Program-made: the position numbers and the translations under genes
Shown: piece by piece, positions 46,119 to 57,854 of the stretch
Layout of the letters: each line of letters starts with the position of its first letter
How positions within the stretch are numbered: the first letter of the stretch is position 1
Notes under the pieces: generated by a model
The model's input: only the letters and a program-made list of their open reading frames with translations
Databases searched by the model: none
Told to the model about the DNA's origin: nothing
Source: Paraphaeosphaeria minitans
Taxonomy: Eukaryota; Ascomycota; Dothideomycetes; Pleosporales; Didymosphaeriaceae
Length of the DNA stretch: 64,000 bases
Direction: 5' to 3'
NCBI GenBank assembly: GCA_015832175.1
Contig: WJXW01000004.1
Span: forward strand, 2,356,001-2,420,000

Positions 46119-47756
46119 TCATCCTAGGCGGACCTTCTTCCACATCCGCAGACACTCCTGCAGATCGCCGACCACGCTGCTCGACGGCTCGCTGACCAAG
46201 TCCCGGATGATGGCCAGCACACAACTCGCCAACGAGAACGTGACTTGGTCTTCCTTCACCGCGAGATAGTGGCTCTTCGTCATGCCCCCTGATTGCGCCC
46301 AGTTCTTCCACAAGTCGAGCATCACGCTTAGTCTCTGTGCGAATGCTCGGTCCTGCAGCATGCCGTACAGGATGTGCTCTACTACCGTCGTAAGCGTGGG
46401 TACGGAGGAAAGCCGAAGTTGTTTCTTGAGACACTTCAGATTCGCCGTCGCAACGATGCCCACGTGCAATTTCCGGCTCTGAATCGCCTCGAGCATTTCC
46501 GCTTCGCGCCGTTCCTCCAGCACGAGCATGCGGCGCCGGAAGTCGTGGTGAAAGTCCATGGCCTCGCGCTGCATGCGGTTGAGGCGTGCGGCGTCGCGCT
46601 GTGCAGGCGGGAGCCGCCCTTCTTCCAGCCCCGCGCGGCTCTGCTGCTGCGCTTTGACTTGCCGCTCGAGGTGCTCCGCTTGGTCGTTGTACGGCGTGCG
46701 CCACGCGGGGACCTCCTCGTCGGTCATCGTGTCGAGGAGCACCATGACGCCACAGGGGACTGTGGAGTGGCGGGCTAGCTGCAGGATGTCCTGCGGGATG
46801 GAGAAGGACCAGAGGCCGCCTTGGGGTGCTTGGAAGGCGGTGGATGCGCAGCAGAACCAGAAGCCTGCTGTTGTCGCTGTTGGAGAGGAAGGTGGGGCCG
46901 GGCGGAGGTGGTGTAGTTGAAGCTTTTGAGCAGAATCATCCTCACCGTACGCTTCCTGGATGCCGGCGGTGGATATCCTGACGCGTATCGCAGACTGCGG
47001 CTTTACATCTTCGCTCGCGGCACTCGCATCGTCCAGAAACGCGCCCTTCTTTTTCTCCGCAGTCCCCTCTTCTTTTGCCTCCTCGACCTCGTTCACTCTA
47101 CCCAGCAAGTCACCCTCCCCATCCGGTGCCCTAACCCTGACCCAATACGGCGGCAAGCTCTCCCTCCCCCTCTCATCCCACTCTCCCTTCCAATTCAAAC
47201 TTAAACTAAGAATCCCATCACTGTCATCGCTAAACGCCACACTCAACACCTCCTCCCCTCCCCCAGGACTAACTAGCAACTTCGTCCCCGCCACCGTCCA
47301 CAGCCCAGCACCCCGCAAGTCGGACCACCCCGCCTGACTCGGCACCGCCCCGTGATCCAGCAAAAACGCAATCAGCGCCTCGAAGTCAATCTCAGCCTGC
47401 GGCTGCGCCAGCTCGTCGTGGTACTGCAGTCTATAACTCTTGACCCCGATGGCCATCTCCTTCCACCCGAACAGCGTCCACGTCCCGCCGCGCAGCCTGC
47501 TCGGCGTCACGCCGAGGGAGAAGTAGCGCGGGTCGCCGCGGTCAAGGGGGGTGATGCTTTTCCGGGGGGTTTCCACCTCCACGATGCCAGAGAGCAGCGC
47601 GGAGCGCGTGATTGCCGTGACGCCGTTGGCGTGCAGCGTGCGCGTGATTTGGCGGAGGGTTAGAAAGGACTTCCATGCTGTGTAGATTGTTGGGAGGACG
47701 CCGAGGACAGCGAGCGGGATGCCGACGTAGGTGATGATGTCGACTGCTGAGGCCAT
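46119..47756 (-). CDS. Membrane-anchored protein of unknown function, 545 aa
   Basis: A single frame of 545 residues. The N-terminus has one membrane span (about 6-26, DIITYVGIPLAVLGVLPTIY), followed by WKSFLTLRQITRTLHANGV. Ordered segments include EVETPRKSITPLDRGDPRYF, GGTWTLFGWKEMAIGVKSYR, LQYHDELAQPQAEIDFEALI and LLDHGAVPSQAGW. A C-terminal helical domain (DFHHDFRRRMLVLEERREAE) follows. I believe this is a conserved uncharacterised protein of filamentous fungi but cannot name it. It is convergent with the two-TM gene; the stop codons are only 126 bp apart, so the 3' UTRs may overlap. Confidence 0.85.
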   Translation of the reverse strand: MASAVDIITYVGIPLAVLGVLPTIYTAWKSFLTLRQITRTLHANGVTAITRSALLSGIVEVETPRKSITPLDRGDPRYFSLGVTPSRLRGGTWTLFGWKEMAIGVKSYRLQYHDELAQPQAEIDFEALIAFLLDHGAVPSQAGWSDLRGAGLWTVAGTKLLVSPGGGEEVLSVAFSDDSDGILSLSLNWKGEWDERGRESLPPYWVRVRAPDGEGDLLGRVNEVEEAKEEGTAEKKKGAFLDDASAASEDVKPQSAIRVRISTAGIQEAYGEDDSAQKLQLHHLRPAPPSSPTATTAGFWFCCASTAFQAPQGGLWSFSIPQDILQLARHSTVPCGVMVLLDTMTDEEVPAWRTPYNDQAEHLERQVKAQQQSRAGLEEGRLPPAQRDAARLNRMQREAMDFHHDFRRRMLVLEERREAEMLEAIQSRKLHVGIVATANLKCLKKQLRLSSVPTLTTVVEHILYGMLQDRAFAQRLSVMLDLWKNWAQSGGMTKSHYLAVKEDQVTFSLASCVLAIIRDLVSEPSSSVVGDLQECLRMWKKVRLG

Positions 47757-50700
47757 TGTGCGCGCAAAGGCGCAGAGCGCAGCATGCAGGTGCGGTGGAG
47801 GTGCAGAGACATTTTGGGGACGGTCGCGATCGAGAGATGTTGAATTGGTAACACGCCGGACTACCCCTGTGGGCTGCAGGCTGCAGGTGGGATGAGATGA
47901 GATGAGGATGGGTGCGGCTGACAGGGGTACCGTACGCGACGCGTATGTTCGTGCATAGATAGGTACGAGGGCACGTGATTCGGGAGCGCCGATGGCGAAG
48001 GTCAGGGAGATGGGGTAGTGAAAACAAATCTAGTGGAGAGAAAATGGGCCTGACTCGATGGATAATCTGATAATAGTCTGAGATATGATGCATAACAACA
48101 GGCGGTTCTAATACTTGTTCTGCCACGTAGAGACGCGCGAACAGCACAGCTTCAATGTAGACTTGTCTCGTCGGGTTTGGATACCGCTCTCTCGGTCCAT
48201 ATCTTTTGTTAAAACCCGCAACAATCACCAGGAAAGACCTCATGACGCGAAAGGACGGAGGATTTTCGACCGCCCACTTGGACAACGCGAGGCAAAACAT
48301 GAAGCTTTCGCACGAAGGGTTTTAGTGCTCATAGCCCAGTGAATTCACGATTTTAGTACAGAGAGCGAAGATTGCAGTGTAGAGAGGATTTCAGGACACT
48401 TAGGGTGGTTATATACAGCGGGCTTCTTTAAAGCAAGCTCAGATCATTGGCGCAGTCTCAAATGGTTAGTGGAAGACACCGTCTGCCAGATGCAACATGT
48501 TCTTTTGTAAGCGGGTGTTTTCGACGACTGAGCCTTGGGATGTGTTGAAAACTCCAAAGCTGATCTTATAGATGAGAGCACTTCACTTTTTAGACTACAC
48601 GTTAGAGGCGCTCTAGAGTGCAACATGAACTTTTTCTTGTTGTCTTTTTGGAGCACGCTGCCCCAAACATGTCGCTCCAGGTTCCTGGTTTTGAAACAGC
48701 AGTTGTAGCTGAGCATCTCGCCGCTGTAGCTGTCATTAGGTTCACTCGATTATAGATTTTTGTTCCGTGGCTTTAAAGATCGTCGCAGCGAGCACATAAT
48801 CTTATTTCGCTTCGGTTTTGATGGATCAAGTGAGATTGGCGGAACAATCTTGTGTATGGCTCATCATTTTAAAAGATGTTTAATAACGCCATTGCACAAC
48901 AATAGTCATAACCCTTTGCAACATGATCTAGATATGGCGATGCATCAAATGTGTCTGGCAAAAAGTCCCACCACACTTATCTAGAGGTCACACCAGGCGC
49001 TTAATTAAGGCTGACCACCTTTCATAACTCTAACAGCAACCTGTTTCGAGAGACTCCACCATGACTTCAATGTATTGAAGGTTTTAGTGCGACAAGACCA
49101 GTGAAGTTCAAATCAAAAAGAGGTGTCCGTAAAGGGTTCAAAAATACCTCTTGAGTACGCAAACGAGGGTAACACGCATGTGAGCTGTATAAAGCGCATC
49201 ATAAGAATCCCTATGTTGTTTTCTGAAGCCAGGACCTCAGTTTCCGTGACCAGGGAGTTTTTGAACCCACTTTATGCATTTTGAACATCGTCCCAACAAG
49301 CACATGCACCTTTTGTTCTCTGCATTTTAGATTTCGTAATCTTCTAAGTATATGCATGAAACTTTTTACATTGCACTCTGGTGATTATATCAGGCTACCA
49401 AGCCCTTTTATGAACGAGAAAGGAGAATTTGAAGCCGCGCCATGGTTGTGCAATATTTCATTTTTAGTGCTCAACAACGGGGGAAAGTATGATCTCAGAC
49501 TGGTCCGTACGAGTTGTTATCTTTGAGCCCCAGAATCCGCTAGATCGAGCAGAGCTGTTTTGGAAGTCGTCCGCGCAGGAGGCCATACCGGCCGATGGAT
49601 ATTCTTGGACTGACCTCGGGCAGGAGCCACACCAATATCCCATCGAGAAGTACGCGAAGACTTTTTCGAGCCGCCCATGCCTCACGACAAAGGCAAAGTT
49701 TATAATCCAAGTATTTGTAGCTGTGTGCTATGGAGTGATAGATTCAAAGAGTTTTCATGCTTCCGAAAAGACGCTGGACCGGAAACTGCAAAGCTAATGA
49801 AGTAGTCTTCACGGTCCCCGAAGTTGAGCTCAGGCTCGCGTTGAAAGACGTTGGTGTTACCGCTTGGGAGCTTTGTAGATATTTTGTTCAGCAGGAAGTA
49901 TGTAGATGCGGATAGTATGTTTTGGAAGACATCCAAATAAAAGACCGTCATCGGAAACGCTTTGTACATGACTTCCGGTTTTCTGTTGCAGCAAGAGTGT
50001 GGTGCAATGAACCAGGTACAAAATGAGATATTTATACACCTCAAGCGACAACTTTTGCGGTAAAGCAGTCCATCATCATCAGGCACACCCTTTGCCGACA
50101 GGGAATTGCTCAGTCAGCTCTCTATGCTAATTAAGCATGTGGGTGTGAAACTGGACATTGAGGCACATGAGGAGGCTAATCCAGGCTTTCTAGCAAGGCC
50201 ATTGATTCAAAAGACGCGCACGCAACTTCCAGACCATGTCTCACCTCTTCCTGGGTTATTCCATGAGCGCTAATTTTCATCGCTTCTTGTTTCTTCAGCA
50301 TTGAGGAATTTTGAAGCAAGACGGTAGTAAAATGTCGGGATTCATGCTTTCTTGATTGCGCACAAGAAGAAATTGTGTAGCGTAATTGACGGAAAGACTT
50401 CCTGCCGAGCACGTGGTAATATTCCCGAATACCTCCAAACAGCCCCCTTCAATCTAAGAGAGCATGTTTATAGCGCGTCGATTTCTGGACAGGCGCATAG
50501 TTCATCTTGTATTCAAATCTTGGATTTCTTTAAGTCAGTTGAAAAGATTACCTCCGGCCCCCTTATTATACGGACCCAGCAAAGTTTTGAGACATTCTGA
50601 TGTATGTTTCTGGGGATTCAAGGAGTATTCGGGCTATAAGGAGGTGCTCTGGAAGTAGCGCAAGACAGAAAAGACATGCCACTTCTTTAACACGTCTTTT

Positions 50701-53110
50701 TGGTTCGAGATCCGACAACGATGTGCTCGATTGGGTCATAACTTTCATGATAGACACAGGCCCCCAGCCACCCACCAAATGCATGAGGTCGAGTGCGTAT
50801 TTTTTTTGTACCAGCTTGAACGCACACATGGCACACTGTGCCCTGATGTTTTAGACAGGCAGGCCAGTATCTGGCCCAGCTTAGCAAGCACAATAGTGTG
50901 CCATGATAGTGTTTTGAACACCTTCCTGAGAGTGGCACGTCCCGCCATATTTTAGGAGACTCTGGACGGAGTAAGAACAAGTCCATGCAAGGCGTGTCGA
51001 GAAATCTCTGGACCAACGCCACAGACAAGTACATTCTTTCATCTTATTATCGAATTGGCTATGGACTGCAGAGCGCACTTCGTTCAAGAGGACCACGTTT
51101 TTTATCGTAGCTGATGATAGCACACGATGTCTTATCGCTCTAGATTTTTCTTTGTGGAGCACACCTTCTGCAAAGCGAGCACCAGAAAGACCAGGCCTGA
51201 CCTTCATATCTATAATGCGGGGAGGGCGCACCATCCAATTGTTCTTGGGTCGGTGTTCATTAGATACAGAGAGCTTACCATCCACATATCGCCTTCACTA
51301 GACCTATTCTAGACGCAGTCTCCAGGAAGAGCTTTTCACAGCTCCTGCCCAACAAGACATTCGACCTCTGAGCCTGGTTTTACGCCAGCTCCCGCAGGGG
51401 TGCACTTAACATATAAGGACCTTACATTTTTGGACAGGTACAGCCCGTACCTCAAAGCAGATAGCTACAGACGAGTTGTATCTGAAACCAAACTCTAGCA
51501 GTACTTCTCTTTTTCTGCGATCTTCTTGGATCTAGACTCCAGGGCACATATCTTCTGCTGCCGAAAATTTCCTTGGATTCAAACTCATGCGAGCACGTTC
51601 TCTTGTGTTCCGACTCTTTGTGACGATACCATGCGCTGTTTCTGACCACACGCTAGTACCGTACAGTTTTCCAGCAACCGTCTTTAACTGCTCGTTGCCC
51701 AGAAAGCAGAGAATGTGCTTCACGAAATCAGGACTCGGGATAGCATTTAAATCACCCGGACAAACGCACTATTTGATATCTCTCACCAGCCTCAGGTGCA
51801 CACATGAATCCTCTGTCGACATCTTTGAGACCACCCCACGACGCAGCAAAAACATCGTCTGGTTATTTCTCCTCTGGGACCCAGCTACCGTCCACACAAG
51901 CAAGCACATGGCGACATGTCCAATCAGCTTCGGCTCCAACGGCCAGTGCAAACATCGTTTGGTCACATATCCAGTCCCAAATCTAGACATCAGCGCACAT
52001 TTAGTGGCCGGAGCTGATTTATGTAGATTGACTTCTCCAATCCACGTCTAACGCCTTAAGGAAGCAGACGGAAGTTTTTTAATCCTCTGCGCAACAGAAG
52101 TGTGACCTGACAGCGAAACCAGGAGTGCAGTGTTTACCCGCCGAGACCTGGTGACAATGCATTGGACATTGCGACAGACGACTCCTTTCCACACCAAATC
52201 ATCATCGCTGAGCATGCTCAGTCGGTCCAAGTCTTCCTTATCCATGGCCATGATTATTGCCTTCATATGGTCGAAATAGCCAGGTACAAACGTGGGCATA
52301 CACGTTCTAAGATGGGGTGCTCGCCCGGATGCTCCCATAGTCCTACCAAACAGCGACTGTTGAATCTAAAATTCCCGTGTTCAAAGTCCCATCGCAATCT
52401 GTCGCATTTTGACAGGTGCAGCGACACGAGCGTATCCGTATCAACTGGATTACGACGGATGATGGCGCATTATTGGGATGACAATGTTGGAGCAAGGTAA
52501 CGGGCCGCATCCAGGTGTGGTAATTTTCTCCGTGCTCTCACGCTCTCGCGCCCTTTTGTATCGTCAAGTTGCTCTGCTTGGGCCTTGTTCGTTCACGAAA
52601 CGAAACCAAAGATATCATGTATGGTTTTTCTCCGTACATATAACAAAATTTATGTTCAGCGGCTTGCCTCATATTGCAACAAATAGAGGCAAGTCGCACA
52701 ACAAAACACAATCTAAGAAGGCTTTAGCATAGCACATGTGCAGCACATTATCTTTTCGAAGATCCAAACCCTAGAAGACCTGTCAAAGAAGCTCTAGCCA
52801 AGCGATCCCGGTAAAGGCAAGCTTCGTGGATATGCGGGTCATAGGTATGGTAGGTGTGGGCAACCCCGCGGAGAAAGCTCCCCCACAGAAAAAAATGCCC
52901 CTCATCTGGCATGATTGGCCCGCAGTATACTATACCGAGTTTACGTACCGAACACCTGGTTAAAGACGCGGCTGAATATATAGAAATCAATGACGTAAGC
53001 GCTGGTAAGAAGGCCGGAGATGATGTTTCTGGAAGGATTGTACCTATGTTGCGCGAGTCTCGCATGTTTCGCAGCTGGTTTATTCAGCTATTTCACACCT
53101 ACGATTCATT
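47757..53110. other. Gene-poor tract, 5.3 kb
   Basis: No gene is supported: the many short ORFs lack starts in context, splice-compatible partners or family signal. The tract looks less G+C-rich than the flanking gene blocks and contains numerous copies of the degenerate GCACAT/TTTTAGAC repeat. The last few hundred bases are the presumed promoter of the epimerase gene. Confidence 0.6.
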
Positions 53111-56100
53111 ATGAGTCCTCAAGCTTCATTCACAGACAAGCTCGCGCTCGGCGAGGCAAAGAGAGGCGCGAACAAGCGCAGAGTCATCGTCACTGGTGGA
53201 AGCGGCAAGCTTGGTCGCTCAACAGTCCAATACCTTGCCGATGAGGGCTGGGAGGTCATCTCAGTCGACACTCGTCGTCCTCCTGGTACCAGCGAGGATG
53301 GCAAGTCTGGTCTTGGGGGCGCATACCGCCTAGTTGAGATTGACTTGGAGGACATGGGAGCGGTGTTAGAGACTTTCCTTACTACCGTATGTTTCGTTTC
53401 CCGGTACGACCTCTAACAATACCATTTAACTTTTTCAGGATATGGCGTACAGTGGCATCGACGCCGTGGTCCACCTGGCAGCTATCCCTTCTCCTGGCCA
53501 GACAAACAGCTCGCGACAGTTCCGTACCAACACCATGAGCACATACAACGTCCTGGAAGCTTGCCGCAAGCTCAAAATTAAGAATATTGTCCTCGCCTCG
53601 TCTGAGACACTCATTGGAATTCCTTTCGACCCCCATCAGCCTGAGTCGTTGCCCATCACGGAAGAGCACGAGAGAAGGCCGGAGTCAGCATACTCATTGT
53701 CAAAACTGGTTGGCGAGACAATGGCCGAGCAGTACGCAAGATGGGACCCTGAAGTCAAGATAGTCTCGCTGAGATTCAGCAACGTTATGCTACCGGAAGA
53801 GTACAAGACTTTCGACGCATGGCAGGACGACCCGATGAAGCGCTACTGGAATTGCTGGGGCTACATCGATGCCAGGGATGGTGGTCAGGCTGTTTCCAAG
53901 TCGCTGGACAGCAAGATAAGGGGGCACCATCAGTACTTGATCGCTGCAGAAGATACTTGCATGAGGCAATCCAACGACGAGCTTGTCAACAAGGCCTTCC
54001 CTGGCGTCAAGTACAATCCTACCTCTGGGCCCAACGATACTCTGCTCTCGATTGAGAAGGCGAAGAAAGAGCTTGGTTTCAAGCCCGCATTCAGGTGGCA
54101 GGACCAGTTGTGAAAGAGTATTGTAGCATCAATTTTTAGTATGTTACAGGTCAAAATCACCACTATTTGAAGCAAACTCTCTCCTGATATGATCATACTG
54201 TAAGATTCACCTACAGGGGGCTAATAATCGTCCCACCTGTATAGAGCAACACTGTCAAAGCAAGGTGACGTCGGTCGCACGATTCATGCTGGACATTCAG
54301 CTCTTCTTTGCCTTTTTTTAGACTCCGCCACAGACAAAATATATCACGTATGCCCGTAGATCATTAACCGGGTCATTTGGCCACACAGCACCAGGACGCG
54401 CCGTGGCTCCATCACCTGTTTCTACCCTTTTGTTTAGAGAACCCCATAGAAGTGGTGTGCTACATTTTCAGTCCATGCTAAGAAGACGAAGTGTGTTCGA
54501 GAACGACATACTGGAGGGATATGTTGTGGAACAAGGTCCAAGGTATATAGGTTATCTATCGCGTACGTGTGATAGAGTTCTCTTTTGCACCTGCGCCTGT
54601 ACACAATATAAGTATACTACTCCAAGGCCCCATCTCCACCCACATACATATGCCCCTTAATCCTTGTTCTGAGCCCACAACGCAGATGTGCACATTGTTA
54701 TCTTGTCTAAATGTTTAGACATCCACCCTACAGAGAGCAAGGATGCAAGTTTTTACCTCACTCCACTCCCACGCACCCACCCACGTAGTTTTCTCTTCTC
54801 TTGTGTTTTGAAAGATTGAGGCGAGCACATTAACCTGTCGTCGGTATGTTTGGACAAAGCTTCCCACCACAGCAACAGTAGCGCACAAAATTATTAGACC
54901 AGCTCCCACAGATCCATTCATTCTTTTCGGTGGTATTTTGAGAAACAGGGTACCGCGAGCACATAAATTTTAGACAAACAGTGTTTTCAGGGTGGCCGAT
55001 GCCCTTCCACACAGCCCTATGTTAAGGTTCTGTTACCACGTCACAGACCCGCACATCTTCCGCTGTCCTAATTATATAGACAAGATCCGCACCACATACC
55101 CACATCGGTCTAAATCTTTTAAACAAGCTCTACAAGTCCATTCCACGTTCTAGAGACGATTTTGATACCCACACTTCTGCGGGCACATGCATTATAGAAA
55201 TTAGATCTTTCAGAAGAATTACCCGTTTCCTCTCGCGCAAGCCCATAGTGCTTGACCTGTGGGGGTTTTAGTGACCAATAAGCAGGAGAAGCGTGCTCAG
55301 CCATCTCCGTATCCATAACCGTATGTACCGTGTATACCTACCGTATGTACCGTATGTATACCACTAAGAATCCTACACCACCCACTCACAGTCTTGCCAT
55401 TACTCTTGCTTTCAACCTTTCCCCAGATGCGTACATTGTCCTCTTTTCTATACTTTCAGGCTAGCAGGTCTCCCAGCACATGGCCCTCAGACGGAAGACC
55501 TAATATGCCAAGCATAATAAGTCTATCTTCTAGTTTGCGCGGCTTTTACTGTACACAGACTTTAGTAAGTATAAACAGAAGCTTAGACTTTTCAGAATAC
55601 GGTCGGCTCCCACAACCTTCACCCGCATTAGTTGACAAGTACTCGAACACTAAGAGGGGGTTCTCTAAGCCGCGCACAACTCTATAGAGAGCGACAGAGC
55701 TAGTTAAAGTGCTCACTAAGAAGGGAACAGGATAAGTGTGCCGTCATGCGAGACATAGCTGCCAGCATTTACTAGGTACACACCATAGCTAAAGTAAAGC
55801 TTTTTAATAACAGGCCACAGACGCATACTAAATCTTTTGCCATCCATTCTAAGACCAGTCACAGATCTAGAGACTACAACACGACTCTCACTTCTCGTTC
55901 TTGGCCACATTGGATCTTCCCCCACACAGGCAATTCTAATGATCGGGAGATTATTAATTTTTAGACGTGCACACACCTAACCCACGACGTCGTAGCCAGT
56001 TTCGTTTCAGTCTACCTATAGATTCGAGCGCCTGCATTTTTCTTTCCACTTTCTGCGGCCTTTCGCGCTGTGGTGTCTCCGGGCCACGCGCTCGCCACGC

Positions 56101-56938
56101 CCACACTTCATCCTGGACTTTATTCGTAAACCGCAGCACACACGCACATGTATACGCAACACGAAGCTTTTTTATCAAATCACAGAAATGGCGACACGCA
56201 AGGCCGACTCCCCATGTTGGGGATCGATCCGAAATTCCACAGAGCCCGTGTTTCTTGCATTGGTAAATCTTGTGGTGCTCCGCCAGGTACCGTACTTAGG
56301 AGCGATTCGGAGAAAAGTGCTGCGAGAAAGAAGGCCTCGAGCCGGTAGGTAGGTATCCATGACTTCGAGATCCCCACTTCCAGACATCGATACTAGATAA
56401 AATGTCCTGCATTTTAGAGCCCTGTCAAGGCCGCACACAGATGTGCCTTCACATTTCTCTTAGCGACGGAGGACGCGCTGGAAGCCCACTCTCCATTCTC
56501 CTCTTTGTGATCAGAGTCTATTCTGGGCCTTCCCTTTTTCGGTGCCTTCAGTAGGGAATGAGCAGGAGAAGGTGTGCTGTGAGAAACGAGAACTTGGGGG
56601 CGGTGTTCTTGCCGTCAGGATGTCGCTTTCACACACGCACATGGGGTCGTTCTCTTGCATTTTGAAACCACGCCAAAGACACATGCCAGGGTTTGAGTTA
56701 TCCTTTACTTTTTTTAGTCAGGGAGGGCGCGCCACAGCTCTGTAACCGAGTCTAGACAGGTCTTGGAGAGACCATCATTCTCTTGTTTTATGTTGCTAAG
56801 AGACTCTATCAACATCCTAAGCACAGAACTGCTCCCGAGATGCCCACACCCACACAGAGTCTGTCGATCCGTGTGCCCATTTTTTACATCACACCGCGCC
56901 GCAAACGCACATCATGCTCCTCTCTTTGTCTTTTAGTT
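48492..56938. repeat. Dispersed degenerate repeat family (GCACAT-N18-TTTTAGAC)
   Basis: At least 14 copies share GCACAT (or GCAACAT, GCACGT, GTACAT), a pyrimidine-rich spacer often containing TCTTTTGT, then TTTTAGAC or a one- or two-base variant, commonly followed by an A/C-rich CCCACAG-like segment. The distance from the G of GCACAT to the first T of TTTTAGAC is 23-27 bp in nearly all. Left-end positions: 48492, 48620, 48792, 49300, 50822, 51593, 51798, 54291 (GGACAT), 54690, 54825, 55051, 55431, 55823, 56637, 56907; 54959 is a shortened copy. All are on the plus strand. I did not notice copies elsewhere in the window. Confidence 0.65.
53111..54113 (+). CDS. NAD-dependent epimerase/dehydratase (extended SDR)
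   Basis: An extended short-chain dehydrogenase/reductase of the sugar-nucleotide epimerase type. Exons 53111-53386 and 53439-54113 (52-bp intron) give 316 aa, a normal length. The Rossmann motif is VIVTGGSGKLGRSTVQYLAD (TGxxGxxG), followed by SVDTRR, VVHLAAIPSPG and the catalytic Tyr/Lys in AYSLSKLVGE, with Ser in the preceding LASSETL. The tail (LSIEKAKKELGFKPAFRW) is the usual end of the family. Substrate cannot be assigned. It is the only gene in about 10 kb and both sides carry the degenerate repeat family. No truncation or frame break is seen. Confidence 0.93.
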
Positions 56939-57854
56939 TTTTTTTTTATTTTTATTTTTGGTTTTAGTTTAGTTTTGGTTCTGGTTCTGGTCCAACCCGA
57001 TCCGCGCCCGGCTTCCCATGCTACCTACCTACCTACTTACCTCCCTCCTTATCTCCCTAGTTAAGGCACGCACGCACGCACGCACGCACCTATTTTTTCA
57101 GAAAACCCTAGATATTCCGTGTGAACGAAACGGAACAAAGTACAAGCTCGACGAGCTGGAGAAGCGTGGGTGGACGAGGAGAGGGGTGGTATTCATTACG
57201 TGGTTGGTTAGTTGGAGAGCCGCCAGCCACACGGCTACCCGCGGTACGCGCTTTCTGAGCTTAGCGTCCTGTGAGCTACCCACACCCGTTAGACGCGCAG
57301 GGCCAAGTTTTTCGGATTGTTTTGCTATTTATTTACTTTTTCTATACATTTTTTTTGGTCTCAAAAGGACGCGCAGGTCTCCATTGGACGAGTCTTTGCG
57401 ACTTTTTTTTTTTTGGAACAAACTCCACAAACATTCACCAAGTCAATGTCGATGCTCCACGCGCCGGACAAGTGCTGTGAGCAAGATGAACCCTGGGAGG
57501 GCGGTTACAGGTACATACCGCTGGCGCTCGAACCAGCGAGCCCGAGAGCGCGTGAGTACGTACCTAGATATTGCTGGAGCCGGGTCGGACTCGGTACCTA
57601 CCTACCTACCGACCTAGCGGAGACGTCATCAGATGAGAAAATGGAAGCTTATGCGTAGGATATCGTCCCGCCGTTTGAAAATCGCCATGCAGTACCTATA
57701 TGTATGTAACCTGCCGAAATCCAGCCAGCCTGTAAATCACAGTGTAAATCGTCCTTTTTTTTCCCTTCCAATCGCCAACGCACCTGTAAATGCATCACAC
57801 CAGACCCCAACACCATCCCCGCGGAACCCATCCTTTCTACGACCGTAAGTTCTC
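54114..57854. other. Gene-poor tract, 3.7 kb
   Basis: Continuation of the repeat-bearing tract beyond the epimerase gene. It has the densest run of the GCACAT/TTTTAGAC repeat (54.7-55.2 kb). From about 56940 it holds simple sequence: T-rich and GGTTCT tracts, CTAC tetranucleotides (57022-57045) and CGCA repeats (57066-57089). No gene is supported. Confidence 0.6.

Noticed and set aside
47542..48300. 252-aa minus-strand ORF overlapping the 46119-47756 gene start
   Set aside because: Overlaps the true gene out of frame and shows no conserved segment.
47757..53110. Decayed transposon coding region
   Set aside because: No reverse transcriptase, integrase or transposase motif or terminal repeat could be read in any frame.
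56210..56240. Possible tRNA T-arm (GGGATCGATCCGAAATTCC)
   Set aside because: No matching anticodon arm or acceptor stem within the right distance; no tRNA is supported anywhere in the window.
48492..56938. CRISPR-like array
   Set aside because: Copies are irregularly spaced and diverged, with no constant spacer length and a eukaryotic context.
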